The position numbers and the translations under genes were made by a program. Positions 17,745 to 26,798 of a stretch of DNA of 64,000 nt are shown here, in pieces (position 1 is the first letter of the stretch; every line of letters starts with the position of its first letter). The stretch covers positions 24,391 through 88,390 of the forward strand of contig CAZMSO010000008.1 in NCBI GenBank assembly GCA_964568975.1. Direction: 5' to 3'. The stretch comes from CAZADA01 sp964568975. Its GTDB lineage: Bacteria; Pseudomonadota; Alphaproteobacteria; Caulobacterales; Maricaulaceae. The notes beneath the pieces are model-generated. The model searched no databases and was not told the origin of the DNA. It saw only the letters and a program-made list of their open reading frames with translations.

Positions 17745-18695
17745 TCACGCCCCGGCGGCGGGGTCGCTGGACGCAGCCGTCGCGCCCGCGCCTTCGACGA
17801 ACAGACCCGCAGCGTCCGCCGCGGCCGCGACGGCGTCGCGATCGACGATCAAGGCGCCGCCCGCCTCCACCACAATGCCAGCCAGACCCGCCGCCGCCGC
17901 GCCGTGGACCGTCGCCACGCCCACGGTCGGCAAGTCAACGCGCCGCTCTTGGCTGGGCTTCGTCGTTTTCACCAGCACGCCGCGACGCGCCGTGGACGTC
18001 CCGCGGATGGCCTCAGGCAAATCCGCCACCCGGCGCAGCATGGCGTCCGTGCCCTCTTGGGCTTCGACCGCCAACACCAGCCCGTTACACACGACCGCGC
18101 CTTGTCCGACATCGAAGACGCCCAGGGCCCGCGCCACCTCAAAGGCGCGCGCGATGTCCGCGCGATGGGCCTCGCCCGCGGCATGCGCGCCGATCGGCCC
18201 TTGCGGCGCCGTGAGCCGCCGCGCGACGTCCCCCGCCCCCAACACCACCAGCCCCTCCGCCTCAAAGAACCGCACCACGAAGCGCAACAGCGCGTCATCG
18301 CCTTGGCCGGCGGCGGCGATCAGTTGCGGCAGCACCCGCGCGCCGCGCCAATCCACCTTCAAGCTGGCGAAGTCCGGCCGACGCACCACGCCCGCAAAGG
18401 CCACCGCGTCGCAGCCATGGTCGCGCAGGCCCTTCAGCATCTTTCCCACTTCGCCGATCCCGACCCAGTCATGGTCGAACCGCGTCAACGCCGCTGGCTC
18501 CGCCCAGCCTTTCAGCCCCAAGATAAAGACGCCTTTTCCGGCCGCCCGCGCGCCGTCTGCGATGGTGATCGGCAACGCGCCGCCGCCCGCGAGAATGCCT
18601 AAACACGTCCAATCCGCCGCGGCCGCGCCCTGTGAACCGCGCCCGGGGTCGGCGGTCGCGCGCGGCGGGCGCTCAGGCGTGGCGTCGGTGGTCAT
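17745..18695 (-). CDS. lpxI: UDP-2,3-diacylglucosamine pyrophosphatase, LpxI type
   Basis: Cleaves UDP-2,3-diacylglucosamine to lipid X and UMP. This is the LpxI form found in alphaproteobacteria in place of LpxH. Of 316 residues the first about 30 are a low-complexity extension; the family part begins LGILAGGGALPITIADGAR and includes GEVGKMLKGLRDHGCDAVAFAGVVRRPDF and the C-terminal LPTVGVATVHGAAAAGLAGI. It fits between lpxA and lpxB and overlaps the lpxA stop as ATGA. The symbol rests on sequence type and gene order. Confidence 0.92.
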   Translation of the reverse strand: MTTDATPERPPRATADPGRGSQGAAAADWTCLGILAGGGALPITIADGARAAGKGVFILGLKGWAEPAALTRFDHDWVGIGEVGKMLKGLRDHGCDAVAFAGVVRRPDFASLKVDWRGARVLPQLIAAAGQGDDALLRFVVRFFEAEGLVVLGAGDVARRLTAPQGPIGAHAAGEAHRADIARAFEVARALGVFDVGQGAVVCNGLVLAVEAQEGTDAMLRRVADLPEAIRGTSTARRGVLVKTTKPSQERRVDLPTVGVATVHGAAAAGLAGIVVEAGGALIVDRDAVAAAADAAGLFVEGAGATAASSDPAAGA

Positions 18696-19495
18696 CGCAG
18701 CTCAGGGGTGCACAAATGGCGCGGCGAGGGCGAGCGGATGAACTCCACCATCTCCATCACTTCACTCGAACCGGAGAACAAGCGGGCGACGTCCTCCACG
18801 CGTTCTTGAAACGCGCCTTCTGAGGAAAACAGCAGCCGATAGGCTGTGCGCATGTCGTGGATGCGCTCGCGCTCAAAGCCGCGCCGCTTCAGCCCGACTA
18901 AGTTCAACCCGTTCAGGCAGCCGACTTTGTCCACAAGGCCATAGGGAATGACGTCGCCGGTCAGAGGCGCGCAGCCGCCAATAAACGCGTAGCGGCCAAC
19001 GCGGCAGTGCTGATGGATCGCGCACAAGCCGCCTAAATAGACGTGATCGCCGATCACCACATGCCCGCCCATCGTGGCGTTGTTGGCGAACACCACGCCG
19101 TCGCCGATCACGCAATCATGGGCGACGTGGCAGCCCACCATGAAAAGGCCCTTGTCGCCCACCCGCGTTTCCCCGCGGCCGGCGGCGGTTCCCAAATGCA
19201 TGGTGACATGTTCGCGAATGGTGGCGCCGTCGCCGATGATGAGGGCGGTGTCCTCGTCATCATACTTCAGATCCTGGGGCGGCGAGCCGAGCGCCGCGAA
19301 CGGATACACCACCGTGCCCGCGCCGAGGCTCGTGCGCCCCATCACAGTGACATTGGCGATCAAGCGCACGCCGTCGCCGAGGGTCGCGCGCGGGCCGACC
19401 ACGCAAAAGGGGCCGATCTCCACATCCACGCCAAGCCGCGCGGCGGGGTCGACCACCGCCGTGGGGTGGATGGTGACGGCGGCGGTCTCGCTCAT
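18692..19495 (-). CDS. lpxA: UDP-GlcNAc O-acyltransferase
   Basis: First step of lipid A synthesis: transfers a 3-hydroxyacyl chain from acyl carrier protein to UDP-GlcNAc. The 267-residue product is a left-handed beta-helix with hexapeptide repeats from residue 5 (IHPTAVVDPAARLGVDVEIG), the active-site segment MGGHVVIGDHVYLGGL with the catalytic His, and a helical C-terminal domain (LKRRGFERERIHDMRTAYRLLF). It overlaps fabZ upstream and lpxI downstream by 4 bp each. Confidence 0.96.
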   Translation of the reverse strand: MSETAAVTIHPTAVVDPAARLGVDVEIGPFCVVGPRATLGDGVRLIANVTVMGRTSLGAGTVVYPFAALGSPPQDLKYDDEDTALIIGDGATIREHVTMHLGTAAGRGETRVGDKGLFMVGCHVAHDCVIGDGVVFANNATMGGHVVIGDHVYLGGLCAIHQHCRVGRYAFIGGCAPLTGDVIPYGLVDKVGCLNGLNLVGLKRRGFERERIHDMRTAYRLLFSSEGAFQERVEDVARLFSGSSEVMEMVEFIRSPSPRHLCTPELR

Positions 19496-19968
19496 TGCTC
19501 CACCTCCACGACTTTGGCGGCGAACTCCGCCTCTGCAGCGCGGTGCGGCCCGACAAAGGCCTGGCCGCGAAATTTGAACAAGCCGCTGCGCGCGGCGCGC
19601 ACCTCCACCGGCATGTCCAACACGTCGCCCGGCCGCACCGGATGGCGGAAGCGGGCCTTGTCCACGGACGTGAAGAACACGGTGTGACGCGCGACATCCA
19701 CATTTAAGGATTTTGACATCAACAATGCGCCCGTTTGCGCCAAGGCTTCAATAATCAAGACACCCGGCATAATCGGATAATTCGGAAAATGCCCTTGGAA
19801 ATAGGCTTCATTAAAAGTCACGCATTTCGCGCCGCGGATCGACTTCATCGCAACGTAATTGTGGGCGCGATCCACGAGTAAAAACGGGAAGCGGTGCGGC
19901 AGCAATTTGAGGACTTCGCTTGGTCCAATCTCCAGTCCCTGTCGGTCGGTGACCGTGTCCTCACTCAT
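19492..19968 (-). CDS. fabZ: 3-hydroxyacyl-ACP dehydratase
   Basis: Dehydrates 3-hydroxyacyl-ACP in fatty acid synthesis and so competes with LpxA and LpxD for the same acyl-ACP pool. The 158-residue hotdog-fold protein has LLPHRFPFLLVDR and the catalytic block GHFPNYPIMPGVLIIEALAQ containing the active-site His and Glu. The start at 19968 is chosen because it aligns with family length and overlaps the lpxD end by 8 bp. The next gene lpxA is coupled by ATGA. Confidence 0.96.
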   Translation of the reverse strand: MSEDTVTDRQGLEIGPSEVLKLLPHRFPFLLVDRAHNYVAMKSIRGAKCVTFNEAYFQGHFPNYPIMPGVLIIEALAQTGALLMSKSLNVDVARHTVFFTSVDKARFRHPVRPGDVLDMPVEVRAARSGLFKFRGQAFVGPHRAAEAEFAAKVVEVEQ

Positions 19969-21010
19969 GATGCGCCTTTGTTCTTGCTCTTTTGTCTCGC
20001 GCGAGTTTCGACAGCAGCGCCACCTCGCGGAAGAAGGTTTTGATGGGTTTGCCCGGCATGCCCGCCCAAATCTCCCCGGCCGGCACATTGTGCATTAAGA
20101 CTGTCGCGGCTGCGACCTGAGCGCCGTCGCCAATGCTCAAATGATCCTTCACGCCGACGGAGCCGCCCAGCACCGCGCCATGGCCTATGGTTGAGCTTCC
20201 AGCGACGCCGCAACACCCGGCAATCACAGCCGCGCGTCCGACGCGGACATTGTGCGCGATCTGCACAAGATTATCGAGCTTTGCGTCGTCCATGATGACG
20301 GTGTCGTCAAAGCGGCCGCGGTCCACTGTGGTGTTGGCGCCAATGGTGACGCGCTCGCCAATCACCACGCGCCCGAAATGCGGCGCATCAAGAAGGCCTT
20401 GGGCGTCGACCGTCACGCCGAAGCCTGTGTCGCCGATGACCGCGCCGGCGTGGATGGCGGTGTCGTCGCCAACGATGGCGAAGCTCACCGCCGCGCCGGC
20501 CCCCACCCGCGCGCGCGCGCCAAGCGTCACTCCGGGCCCAATGACGGCGTTCGGCTCCACGCACGCGCCGGGACCAATGTCGGCGCCGTCGCCAATGACG
20601 ACGCCAGGCGCCACGATGGCGTCCTCCGCAATCACTGCGGTGGTGCTGATCAGCGCCTGTTGGCCCGCCCAACCGCGCGGACGCACGAACGCGCGCGCTG
20701 CACGCGCGAAGGCCGCTTGGGGGCGATCTGACCAAAGAATGGCGGCGTTGAGCCCCTCTAGCACGGCTTTGTCGGCCGGCTTCGCGAAGCACGCCCCGGC
20801 CGCGACCGCCGCCACGGCCTCCGCGCCAAGCGCGCGAGCGTCGTCGATGTAAGACAAGTCGCTCGCGCCGGCGCGATCAATCGGCGCGACATCCGCAATG
20901 CGCGCCGCCCCCGCGGCGTCGGCGTCCGCATCGAGCTCCGCGCCCGCAACCGCCGCGAGTTCGGCCAAAGGCGCCGGCCCCAGCACGTCGTAAAATCGGT
21001 GATCGACCAT
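19961..21010 (-). CDS. lpxD: UDP-3-O-acylglucosamine N-acyltransferase
   Basis: Third step of lipid A synthesis, N-acylating UDP-3-O-acylglucosamine. The 349-residue product has an N-terminal uridine-binding domain (about 1-110, with ASDLSYIDD) and a left-handed beta-helix (about 110-310), including KLDNLVQIAHNVRVGRAAVI, where the His is the catalytic base. The C-terminal helix ends FFREVALLSKLARDKR. It stands between ompH and fabZ in the classical order. Confidence 0.96.
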   Translation of the reverse strand: MVDHRFYDVLGPAPLAELAAVAGAELDADADAAGAARIADVAPIDRAGASDLSYIDDARALGAEAVAAVAAGACFAKPADKAVLEGLNAAILWSDRPQAAFARAARAFVRPRGWAGQQALISTTAVIAEDAIVAPGVVIGDGADIGPGACVEPNAVIGPGVTLGARARVGAGAAVSFAIVGDDTAIHAGAVIGDTGFGVTVDAQGLLDAPHFGRVVIGERVTIGANTTVDRGRFDDTVIMDDAKLDNLVQIAHNVRVGRAAVIAGCCGVAGSSTIGHGAVLGGSVGVKDHLSIGDGAQVAAATVLMHNVPAGEIWAGMPGKPIKTFFREVALLSKLARDKRARTKAHHE

Positions 21011-21046
21011 GACCGGGGCGCGCCGCCTCCAACCGCCCGTCAGCGC

Positions 21047-21628
21047 TTACTCTTCCGCCGTCGGACGTTCAATGCGCACGCGCTCGACCGGCGTCTCGGT
21101 CATGCGCGCGTCCAGCAAGTCAATCACGTCTTGCGTGACGTTGACCGCCTCGGAGGCGAAGATGAGCACTTCGCGCTCCACAAGAATGTCCGCACCGCGA
21201 TCGGCGACCAATTTCTCCAAAATCTCATCAAGCGCCTCGCGCACCGGACGCAACGCCTGCACGCGCGTGGCCACCAGCTCGCGGGCGCGCAATTGCTCGC
21301 TCACCCGGAATTGGACGCCTTTTTGCTGGAGATCTTGGAAGCGTTGACGCAAGTCGTCGCGTTCTTGCAGCGCTTCTTGGCTGAGAGCCGCGACTTCCGC
21401 TTGGAACGCGGAGAACTCACTGTCGAGCGGGTTGCCCTCGGCTTGCAGCTCCGCGACCATTTCTTCGCTGATCGCTTGCAGCCGTTCTTTCACATGCTGG
21501 CCAACCTTGGCTTCATTCAGCACTTGGTTGGAGTTCATCACCAACACCGTCGTTTGCGCGGAGGCCGCTCCGGCCGCCGTCAACGCCACGGCCGCGGCCG
21601 CCCAAACCATCATGATCAGTGTGCGCAT
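21047..21628 (-). CDS. Periplasmic chaperone OmpH/Skp family
   Basis: Periplasmic holdase for unfolded outer-membrane proteins on the way to BamA. The 193-residue product has a signal peptide (MRTLIMMVWAAAAVALTAAG, predicted cut after GAASA) followed by a short beta part (TTVLVMNSNQVLNEAKVGQH) and long charged helices (about 60-140) as in the tentacles of Skp. The C-terminal strand region includes ILVEREVLIFASEAVNVTQD. The start at 21628 gives the signal peptide and follows GGGAGAAACAG. It sits directly between bamA and lpxD, as in E. coli. Confidence 0.9.
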   Translation of the reverse strand: MRTLIMMVWAAAAVALTAAGAASAQTTVLVMNSNQVLNEAKVGQHVKERLQAISEEMVAELQAEGNPLDSEFSAFQAEVAALSQEALQERDDLRQRFQDLQQKGVQFRVSEQLRARELVATRVQALRPVREALDEILEKLVADRGADILVEREVLIFASEAVNVTQDVIDLLDARMTETPVERVRIERPTAEE

Positions 21629-21701
21629 CCCTGTTTCTCCCCTGCTGCGCGACGTTCCGGCGCGGCGTCCCCGCGCCGCCTGAACTGCGTGTGCGTGTGC
21701 C

Positions 21702-24140
21702 TTAAAACTGCGTGCTGGTGCTGAAGCGGAAGACCTCCGTGCGGTCATAATCTTCTCGCGCCATGGGGTCGGAGAAGTCAAACCGGATCGGCCCGATCGG
21801 CGAGCGCCAGAAGATGCTGACCCCCGCGGAGGACCGCAGGGACAAGTCGTCTTCAATCACAGACAAAATCGGGAAGTCGGTGTCCGTGGGGTCCACCGCC
21901 GCGCCTGTGTTCGGGTCGACGCGCACAATGCTGTCTTGCACCAAATTCTCGTCCACCAAGCCCAGCGTCCCAAAGTCGTAGAACAAGCTGCCGCGAATGC
22001 CGTACTGCTCCGGCAGCCCAAGCGGGATAGCTAATTCGGCGCTGCCTATGGCGAAAACTTGACCGCCCAGCGCGTTGCCGCGCACGGCGATGCGGCCGAA
22101 GTCATCTTCAGTTCCCGCCACGCCGTCCTCGCCTAACGCGTCGAAGGTGATTTGGCGCGGTCCGATGCCAGCGACTTCAAAGCCGCGGAAGGTCGCGCCG
22201 CCGCGGAAGAACCGGTCCACGACCCGAAGCTCCTGGCCGCCCCAGGGCTGCACATACCCGCCGCTCAAGGCCAAGCTGAAGATGAAGTCCTTCGTGAAGC
22301 CGCGATAAAACTCGCCATTGAACTGGCTGCGCAAAAAGCGCGTCTCACCGCCGACGCCGGCCAAATCCTGGCTCAACCCGACCTCAAAGCCGCGGGTGGG
22401 TTGGATGGGATCGTTGCGCTTATCCCACCGCAGCGTGTAGCCCAGCTGGGACGTGACGAACGTGCCGTCCTGGGCGGCGATGGCGGAGGTGGCGTTGGAC
22501 GAGGTGTCGATGGCGTCCGCGCGGATGGTGTAACGCAAGCCAAGGGACGCGTTCTCCGTCACGGGAAAGCCCAGGCGCAAGCTGCCGCCGAAGGACCGCG
22601 TGGTGAAGCCGGCCTCGTTCGCAAAATCCTGCACCGTGTTGAAGAGCTCAAACCCGGCCGCGACATTGCGGCCCAAGAAGCGGGGCTCGGTGAAACGCAA
22701 ATCATAGACTTGCGTCCGCTCGCTGAGCTGGAAGCGCAAGCGCAGAAACTGGCCGCGGCCGCGCAAATTCCGCTCGGTAATCGACAAATCAAACAGGAAC
22801 TGGTCAATCGACGAAAAGCCCGCGGCGAAGGAGAGCTCGCCCGTCGGCTGCTCTTCCACATCCACTTGAACAATCGCGCGGTCAGGCGCGGAGCCTGCGA
22901 CCTCCGACACCGTCACTTCGCCAAAGAAACCGAGCGCGCGAATGCGGTTGCGCGAGCGGTTCAACAGCACTCGGTTGAAGGCATCGCCCTCCACCAGCGC
23001 CATTTCGCGACGAATAACGCGGTCAAGCGTGCGGGAGTTGCCGACGACATCAATCCGTTCAATGTAGACGCGCGGGCCTTCGCGCAGTTCGAAATTCAGA
23101 TTAATAAGCCGCGCCTCGCGGTCGCGTTCGATTTGCGGACGCACATCCACAAAAGCGTAGCCGGCCGCCCCGGCGGCGAAAGTCAAGGAGTCGACGCTGT
23201 CTTCAATGCGGCTGGCTTGGAACTCCGTGCCTGAGCGGATCGGCACCACCCGGCGCAAACGATCGCCGTCAAGCTTGTCGAGCTGCGTGCTGACGGTGAT
23301 TTCGCCGAACTCATACCGCTCGCCTTCATCCAGCGTGAAGGTGATGAAAAAATCTTCCTGATCGGGCGTGAGTTCAGCAACAGCGGACACCACGCGGAAG
23401 TCGGCATAGCCGCGATCCGCATAAAACTGACGCAGCAATTCACGGTCGAACTCGAGCCGGTCTGGATCGTAATTGTCGTTGCTGGAGAAGACTTTCCAGA
23501 ACCGGGATTCCCCAGTCAGGACTTCACGGCGCAGCCGCCGGTCCGAGAAATGGCGGTTGCCGATGAAATTGATCCGGCGCACATCCGTCACAGGCCCTTC
23601 GGAGATCTCAAAAATCAGATCAACGCGGTTTTGCGGCTGCTCCACCACTTTCGGCGCCAAGGTCGCGGCGAAGCGACCGGATTGGCGATAAATCTCAATC
23701 AGGCGCTGCACATCCGCCTGCACCCGCGCGCGGGTGAAAATCGCGCGCGGCTGGGCCTGGATCTCTTCACGCAGCTTGTCGTCATTGAGCGCGCGATTGC
23801 CCTCGAAAATGACGCGGTTGATGATCGGGTTTTCAATCAGCCGCACCACCAGCACATCGCCGCGCCGCTCAAACGCCACATCCGCAAAAAGCCCGGTGGC
23901 GAACAGCACTTTCAGGGAGGTGTCGATCAAGGCCGGGTCAAAGGGATCGCCCGGAGCGACCACGAGGTAGGACTCAATCGTGGCCGCCTCGACCCGCTGG
24001 TTGCCTTCGATTTGAATGCCGCGAATGAGATCGAGGCCGCGGACCTGCGCCGTCGCCGACAGGCCCCCGATCGTCGCCGCCGCCATGGCGGCCGTCGCCA
24101 GGACGGCCACGCACACAAGCCGCCAGATGCACTGGTTCAT
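21702..24140 (-). CDS. bamA: Outer-membrane assembly factor BamA
   Basis: Central pore of the BAM complex, inserting beta-barrel proteins into the outer membrane. The 812-residue product has a signal peptide (first about 32 residues, ending SATAQ), five POTRA repeats (about 35-430; the first begins IQIEGNQRVEAATIESYL) and a 16-strand barrel. The barrel carries FFRGGATFRGFEVAGIGPR (lid-loop RGF motif), and the terminal strand ends in Phe (FRFSTSTQF), the usual barrel signal. ATG at 24140 is preferred to GTG at 24143. It lies 48 bp from rseP. Confidence 0.97.
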   Translation of the reverse strand: MNQCIWRLVCVAVLATAAMAAATIGGLSATAQVRGLDLIRGIQIEGNQRVEAATIESYLVVAPGDPFDPALIDTSLKVLFATGLFADVAFERRGDVLVVRLIENPIINRVIFEGNRALNDDKLREEIQAQPRAIFTRARVQADVQRLIEIYRQSGRFAATLAPKVVEQPQNRVDLIFEISEGPVTDVRRINFIGNRHFSDRRLRREVLTGESRFWKVFSSNDNYDPDRLEFDRELLRQFYADRGYADFRVVSAVAELTPDQEDFFITFTLDEGERYEFGEITVSTQLDKLDGDRLRRVVPIRSGTEFQASRIEDSVDSLTFAAGAAGYAFVDVRPQIERDREARLINLNFELREGPRVYIERIDVVGNSRTLDRVIRREMALVEGDAFNRVLLNRSRNRIRALGFFGEVTVSEVAGSAPDRAIVQVDVEEQPTGELSFAAGFSSIDQFLFDLSITERNLRGRGQFLRLRFQLSERTQVYDLRFTEPRFLGRNVAAGFELFNTVQDFANEAGFTTRSFGGSLRLGFPVTENASLGLRYTIRADAIDTSSNATSAIAAQDGTFVTSQLGYTLRWDKRNDPIQPTRGFEVGLSQDLAGVGGETRFLRSQFNGEFYRGFTKDFIFSLALSGGYVQPWGGQELRVVDRFFRGGATFRGFEVAGIGPRQITFDALGEDGVAGTEDDFGRIAVRGNALGGQVFAIGSAELAIPLGLPEQYGIRGSLFYDFGTLGLVDENLVQDSIVRVDPNTGAAVDPTDTDFPILSVIEDDLSLRSSAGVSIFWRSPIGPIRFDFSDPMAREDYDRTEVFRFSTSTQF

Positions 24141-24191
24141 CACCGGCGTCCCTACCGATCCGCGCCGCCAACCCCGGCGCGGCGCCCGTCC

Positions 24192-25397
24192 CTAAGCGCG
24201 TGCGAAGAAGCGCAAGTCGTTCAACGTCACGAAGAGCATCAAGCCGAGCACAAGCGCCAGTCCGACCCGAAACCCCCATTCCTGCGTCGCTTCCCCCAAA
24301 GGACGCCCGGCGACCGCTTCATAGGCGTAGTACACGAGATGGCCGCCGTCGAGTACGGGCACTGGCAAAAGATTAAGGAGGCCGACGCCGACCGACAAAA
24401 GCGCCGCTAAATGAATGAGGTTGACCACCACCGCGCCAAGGCCGGCCAGCGGCCCGCCGCCAGCGCTGCTGCTTGCATAGGACTTTTGGGCGGTGTCGCC
24501 GGCGATCGCAGCGATTCGCGGCACGCCGCCGAGTTGATCAAAGCTCTCTTTGCCGGACACCATCCGCGCCACGTAAAGACCCGTGGTCTCCACCACGCCC
24601 CAGGTCTGGGCCACGCCCTCGCGCACCGCGCCGAAGGGCCCGACGGGAAACCGCACCCAATTGCTCTGCGCCGTCACGGGCGTCACGCCGAGATAGCCGA
24701 CCTCCACCGGACGATCCAGGGGCCCTTCCCGCTCAGCCCGGCCGAGGGTTGCGGGGAGATCGATCTGCGCGCCGTCGCGCTCAAGCGTGAACACCACAGT
24801 CTCGCCGCCGCGCACCACCACATATTGCTGCAAATCCTGGAAGGTCAGAAGCGGGCGCGCGTCCGCCGCCAACACTGTGTCGCCCGGCTCCAGACCCGCG
24901 GCGGCGGCCGGGCTTTCCGCGCGCACCTCCTCTAAGGTCAGACCGAGCTGAGGCTGGCCGCCCAGCGCCAGCGCCAGTCCCGCAAAAATCACAATGGACA
25001 AGACAAAGTTCGCCGCAGGACCCGCCGCCACCACCACCGCGCGTTGCCACACCGGCTTAAAGTGAAAACACCCCTCAGCGGCGTCGCGCCCGTGTTCCGC
25101 GGCCATGTCCGCCTGCAGCGCCGCCAAATGCGTGCGGTCCGGCGCGCTGGCCGCGGAGGCGTCGCCGAAAAACTTCACATAACCGCCTAAGGGCACCGCC
25201 GCGACCCGCCACACCGTGTCATGACGGTCGCGCCAACTCACGAGGGTGGGCCCAAAGCCAATGGAAAACGCGTCAATTTTGACGCCGAAGCTGCGTGCGG
25301 CGAGGAAATGCCCCATTTCGTGAATGAACACGATGATGGAAAAGACAAAAAGACCGGAGGCGATCGCAATGGCGACATTCGTTCCGGCTGAAAGCAT
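24192..25397 (-). CDS. rseP: Site-2 protease RseP
   Basis: Intramembrane zinc metalloprotease that cuts anti-sigma factors and leftover signal peptides. The 401-residue product has HEMGH (His26, Glu27, His30) in the first helix, a PDZ region around residues 130-210 (LTLEEVRAESPAAAAGLEPG), and the second metal motif LLPVPVLDGGHL near the C-terminus. It lies between dxr and bamA, the common proteobacterial position, with 39 bp to dxr. Confidence 0.95.
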   Translation of the reverse strand: MLSAGTNVAIAIASGLFVFSIIVFIHEMGHFLAARSFGVKIDAFSIGFGPTLVSWRDRHDTVWRVAAVPLGGYVKFFGDASAASAPDRTHLAALQADMAAEHGRDAAEGCFHFKPVWQRAVVVAAGPAANFVLSIVIFAGLALALGGQPQLGLTLEEVRAESPAAAAGLEPGDTVLAADARPLLTFQDLQQYVVVRGGETVVFTLERDGAQIDLPATLGRAEREGPLDRPVEVGYLGVTPVTAQSNWVRFPVGPFGAVREGVAQTWGVVETTGLYVARMVSGKESFDQLGGVPRIAAIAGDTAQKSYASSSAGGGPLAGLGAVVVNLIHLAALLSVGVGLLNLLPVPVLDGGHLVYYAYEAVAGRPLGEATQEWGFRVGLALVLGLMLFVTLNDLRFFARA

Positions 25398-25436
25398 GAT
25401 ATCCGTCCCGTGTTCTGGCGTGCGCGCGCCCTGGTG

Positions 25437-26702
25437 TCAGCGGCTCGACGCCGCGGCGACTTCTGCAGCGCGACCGCGCGCATCCTGATCCACCGCCATG
25501 ACGTCATCCAAGGTCGATTCACGACCGGACGCAGCTCCCTTGAGGTATGCGTCCAATGCGTCGGCGGTGACGCGATGAATATCCAGAAAGCCTAAGCGAC
25601 GGTCAAGGAAGCACGCCACCGCCACCTCATTGGCCGCGTTCACCGCCGCCGCCGCCGCGCCGCCGGCCTCCATCGCCGCGCGCGCGACCTGCAAACACGG
25701 AAACCGCGTCATGTCCGGCGGCTCGAACATCAGCGGGCTCACCGCCGCAAGGTCCAGCCGCGCCGCGGGCGTCATCATGCGTTCCGGCCACGCCAGCGTG
25801 CTGGCGATGGGGATGACCATGTCCGGCGCGCCCATTTGAGTCAGCACCGAGCCGTCCGCGTATGCGACCAAAGAATGCACCACCGATTGGGGGTGCACGA
25901 CCACGTCCAGCCGCGCGGACTCCATATCGAACAAATGATGGGCCTCAATCAGCTCAAGCCCTTTGTTCATCATGGTCGCGGAATCCACAGAGATTTTCGC
26001 GCCCATAGACCAGTTGGGATGCTTGACGGCTTGCTCAGGCGTCACGGCGGCCATGGCGTCGAGGGTCCAGGTGCGGAACGGACCCCCGGAGGCGGTGAGG
26101 ATCAGCTGTTCAATGTGGTCGCGATTGTGCGGCTCGAGCACTTGAAAGATGGCGTTGTGCTCGCTGTCCACCGGCAAGAGCGCGCCGCCGCTGTCGGCCA
26201 CCGCCTGGGTAAGCAGCCGCCCGGCGCAGACCAGCGCCTCCTTATTGGCGAACGCGATCACAGCGCCGCGACGCGCGGCCTCCAGCGTCGGCGCTAGGCC
26301 CGCGGCCCCGACAATCGCGGCCATCACCCAGTCGGCGGGCCGTTGGGCGGCCTCGCGGATCGCTTCAGGCCCCGCCGCTGTCTCTATGGGCAGGTCAGCG
26401 AGCGCGTCGCGCAACGCAGCGCCCTGAGTCTGATCGGCGATGGCGGCGAAGCGGGGGCGGAAGATGCGGGCGAGACGCGCAAGCTCCTCCACATTCGCGC
26501 CCGCCGTCAGCGCCTCAATCGGATAGACGCCCGCGCCATCGCCGCCCGCGCGCGCCCGCGCGTCCGCAATGAGGCTCAAAGTCGATCGCCCCACTGAGCC
26601 TGTGGCGCCCAAAATGGTGACGCTTTTGCCCGGGCCCGAACGGGCGCGCGGCCGCGTGGCGGCGGCCTCAGGCGCTGTGCCCGCCGGCGTGTCGCTGATC
26701 AT
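25437..26702 (-). CDS. dxr: 1-deoxy-D-xylulose-5-phosphate reductoisomerase
   Basis: Second step of the MEP isoprenoid pathway: converts DXP to MEP with NADPH. The 421-residue product has an N-terminal low-complexity stretch of about 25 residues, then the NADPH motif ILGATGSVGRSTL, FANKEALVCAG and the metal/substrate motif LLPVDSEHNAIFQVL; the flexible loop and His are in ASGGPFRTW and VHPQSVVHS. Its product supports undecaprenyl phosphate made by UppS, encoded two genes upstream in the same run. Confidence 0.96.
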   Translation of the reverse strand: MISDTPAGTAPEAAATRPRARSGPGKSVTILGATGSVGRSTLSLIADARARAGGDGAGVYPIEALTAGANVEELARLARIFRPRFAAIADQTQGAALRDALADLPIETAAGPEAIREAAQRPADWVMAAIVGAAGLAPTLEAARRGAVIAFANKEALVCAGRLLTQAVADSGGALLPVDSEHNAIFQVLEPHNRDHIEQLILTASGGPFRTWTLDAMAAVTPEQAVKHPNWSMGAKISVDSATMMNKGLELIEAHHLFDMESARLDVVVHPQSVVHSLVAYADGSVLTQMGAPDMVIPIASTLAWPERMMTPAARLDLAAVSPLMFEPPDMTRFPCLQVARAAMEAGGAAAAAVNAANEVAVACFLDRRLGFLDIHRVTADALDAYLKGAASGRESTLDDVMAVDQDARGRAAEVAAASSR

Positions 26703-26754
26703 GGCGTCCCCTCATCATTCTTCCATGACGGCTGAGGACGGCGCGTCCCCGCCT

Positions 26755-26786
26755 GTTACGGCCTCGCCCGGTTACGGCCTCGCCCG
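26755..26786. repeat. Two-copy 16-bp tandem repeat between cdsA and dxr
   Basis: GTTACGGCCTCGCCCG occurs twice in direct succession, followed by a degenerate third copy (from 26787). It fills most of the 96-bp gap between the cdsA stop and dxr start. Likely a replication-slippage product; on the minus strand it lies in the transcribed spacer. Confidence 0.7.
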
Positions 26787-26798
26787 TTGCGGCCCCGC

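Noticed and set aside
22152..23234. 360-codon open frame opposite bamA
   Set aside because: Shadow of bamA; no family motif or ribosome-binding site.
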